Shown here: positions 5,770-5,786 of the stretch, piece by piece
Position numbering within the stretch: position 1 is the stretch's first letter
Layout of the letters: each line of letters starts with the position of its first letter
Origin: Spirochaetales bacterium
GTDB taxonomy: Bacteria; Spirochaetota; Spirochaetia; Treponematales; UBA12059
Assembly: GCA_016938515.1 (NCBI GenBank)
Contig: JAFGUM010000560.1
Location: forward strand, 1-5,786
DNA: 5,786 nucleotides
Direction: 5' to 3'
Translations under genes and position numbers: made by a program
The notes under the pieces: generated by a model
Told to the model about the DNA's origin: nothing
Database searches by the model: none
Seen by the model: only the letters and a program-made list of their open reading frames with translations

Positions 5770-5786
5770 CATAGGCAATACTAGCA

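Larger units (their letters stand above)
5640..5786 (-). promoter_or_regulatory. Upstream control region of the operon
   Basis: This non-coding stretch before the first gene is more AT-rich than the coding part. It holds a ribosome site (AGGAGAGG, 5647-5654) and both arms of a large inverted repeat. I find no pair of -35/-10 boxes with good spacing on the minus strand. A GTTAAT near 5762-5767 could serve as a -10, but its -35 would fall outside the window; TTGCAT near 5734-5739 lacks a good partner. No tRNA, T-box or known riboswitch signature is apparent. The promoter itself may lie beyond the window end. Confidence 0.5.

Overview
The window is a tightly packed run of genes all transcribed on the minus strand, so the biological order runs from high to low coordinates. 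It has the density, Shine-Dalgarno sites and short spacings of a bacterial operon and a fairly GC-rich composition (by eye somewhat under 60%). A DapF homologue and an alanine racemase point to a bacterium that handles diaminopimelate and D-alanine. The partial gene at the left edge starts like the periplasmic PhnD/TtrS-type sensor domains common in Desulfovibrio-like and other anaerobic or Gram-negative bacteria. I cannot name the taxon: a Synergistota-, Spirochaetota- or Desulfobacterota-like anaerobe would fit, but this is a weak guess.

Layout in transcription order: (1) 5640-5786, a leader/control region with a 27-bp imperfect inverted repeat that has a perfect 12-bp core; (2) 5639-4455, an M20 amidohydrolase of the AbgB/PM20D2 (ACY1L2) type; (3) 4360-3206, alanine racemase (alr); (4) 3213-2359, a DapF-fold protein whose start overlaps the end of alr; (5) 2312-1128, a second M20 amidohydrolase of the hippuricase/N-acyl-amino-acid (M20D) type; (6) 1090-290, an M55 zinc D-aminopeptidase (DppA); (7) 236 to the left edge, the N-terminus of an exported PhnD-like solute-binding or sensor protein, running out of the window. 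Gaps are 94, -8, 46, 37 and 53 bases, so genes 2 to 6 and probably 7 look like one transcript.

Taken together the operon looks built to break down or interconvert peptides and N-acyl amino acids carrying D-residues, most plausibly cell-wall-derived ones. DppA-type enzymes release D-amino acids from D-Ala-D-Ala-like peptides, Alr converts D-Ala to L-Ala, the two M20 enzymes cleave amide bonds, and the DapF homologue would act on diaminopimelate or another amino acid. This pathway reading is inference from gene content.

The most notable point is the DapF-like protein. Both cysteines that act as the acid/base pair in diaminopimelate epimerase are serine here (Ser74 and Ser221), while the fold motifs and most substrate-contact residues remain. 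It may be a distinct enzyme that automatic annotation would call 'diaminopimelate epimerase'.
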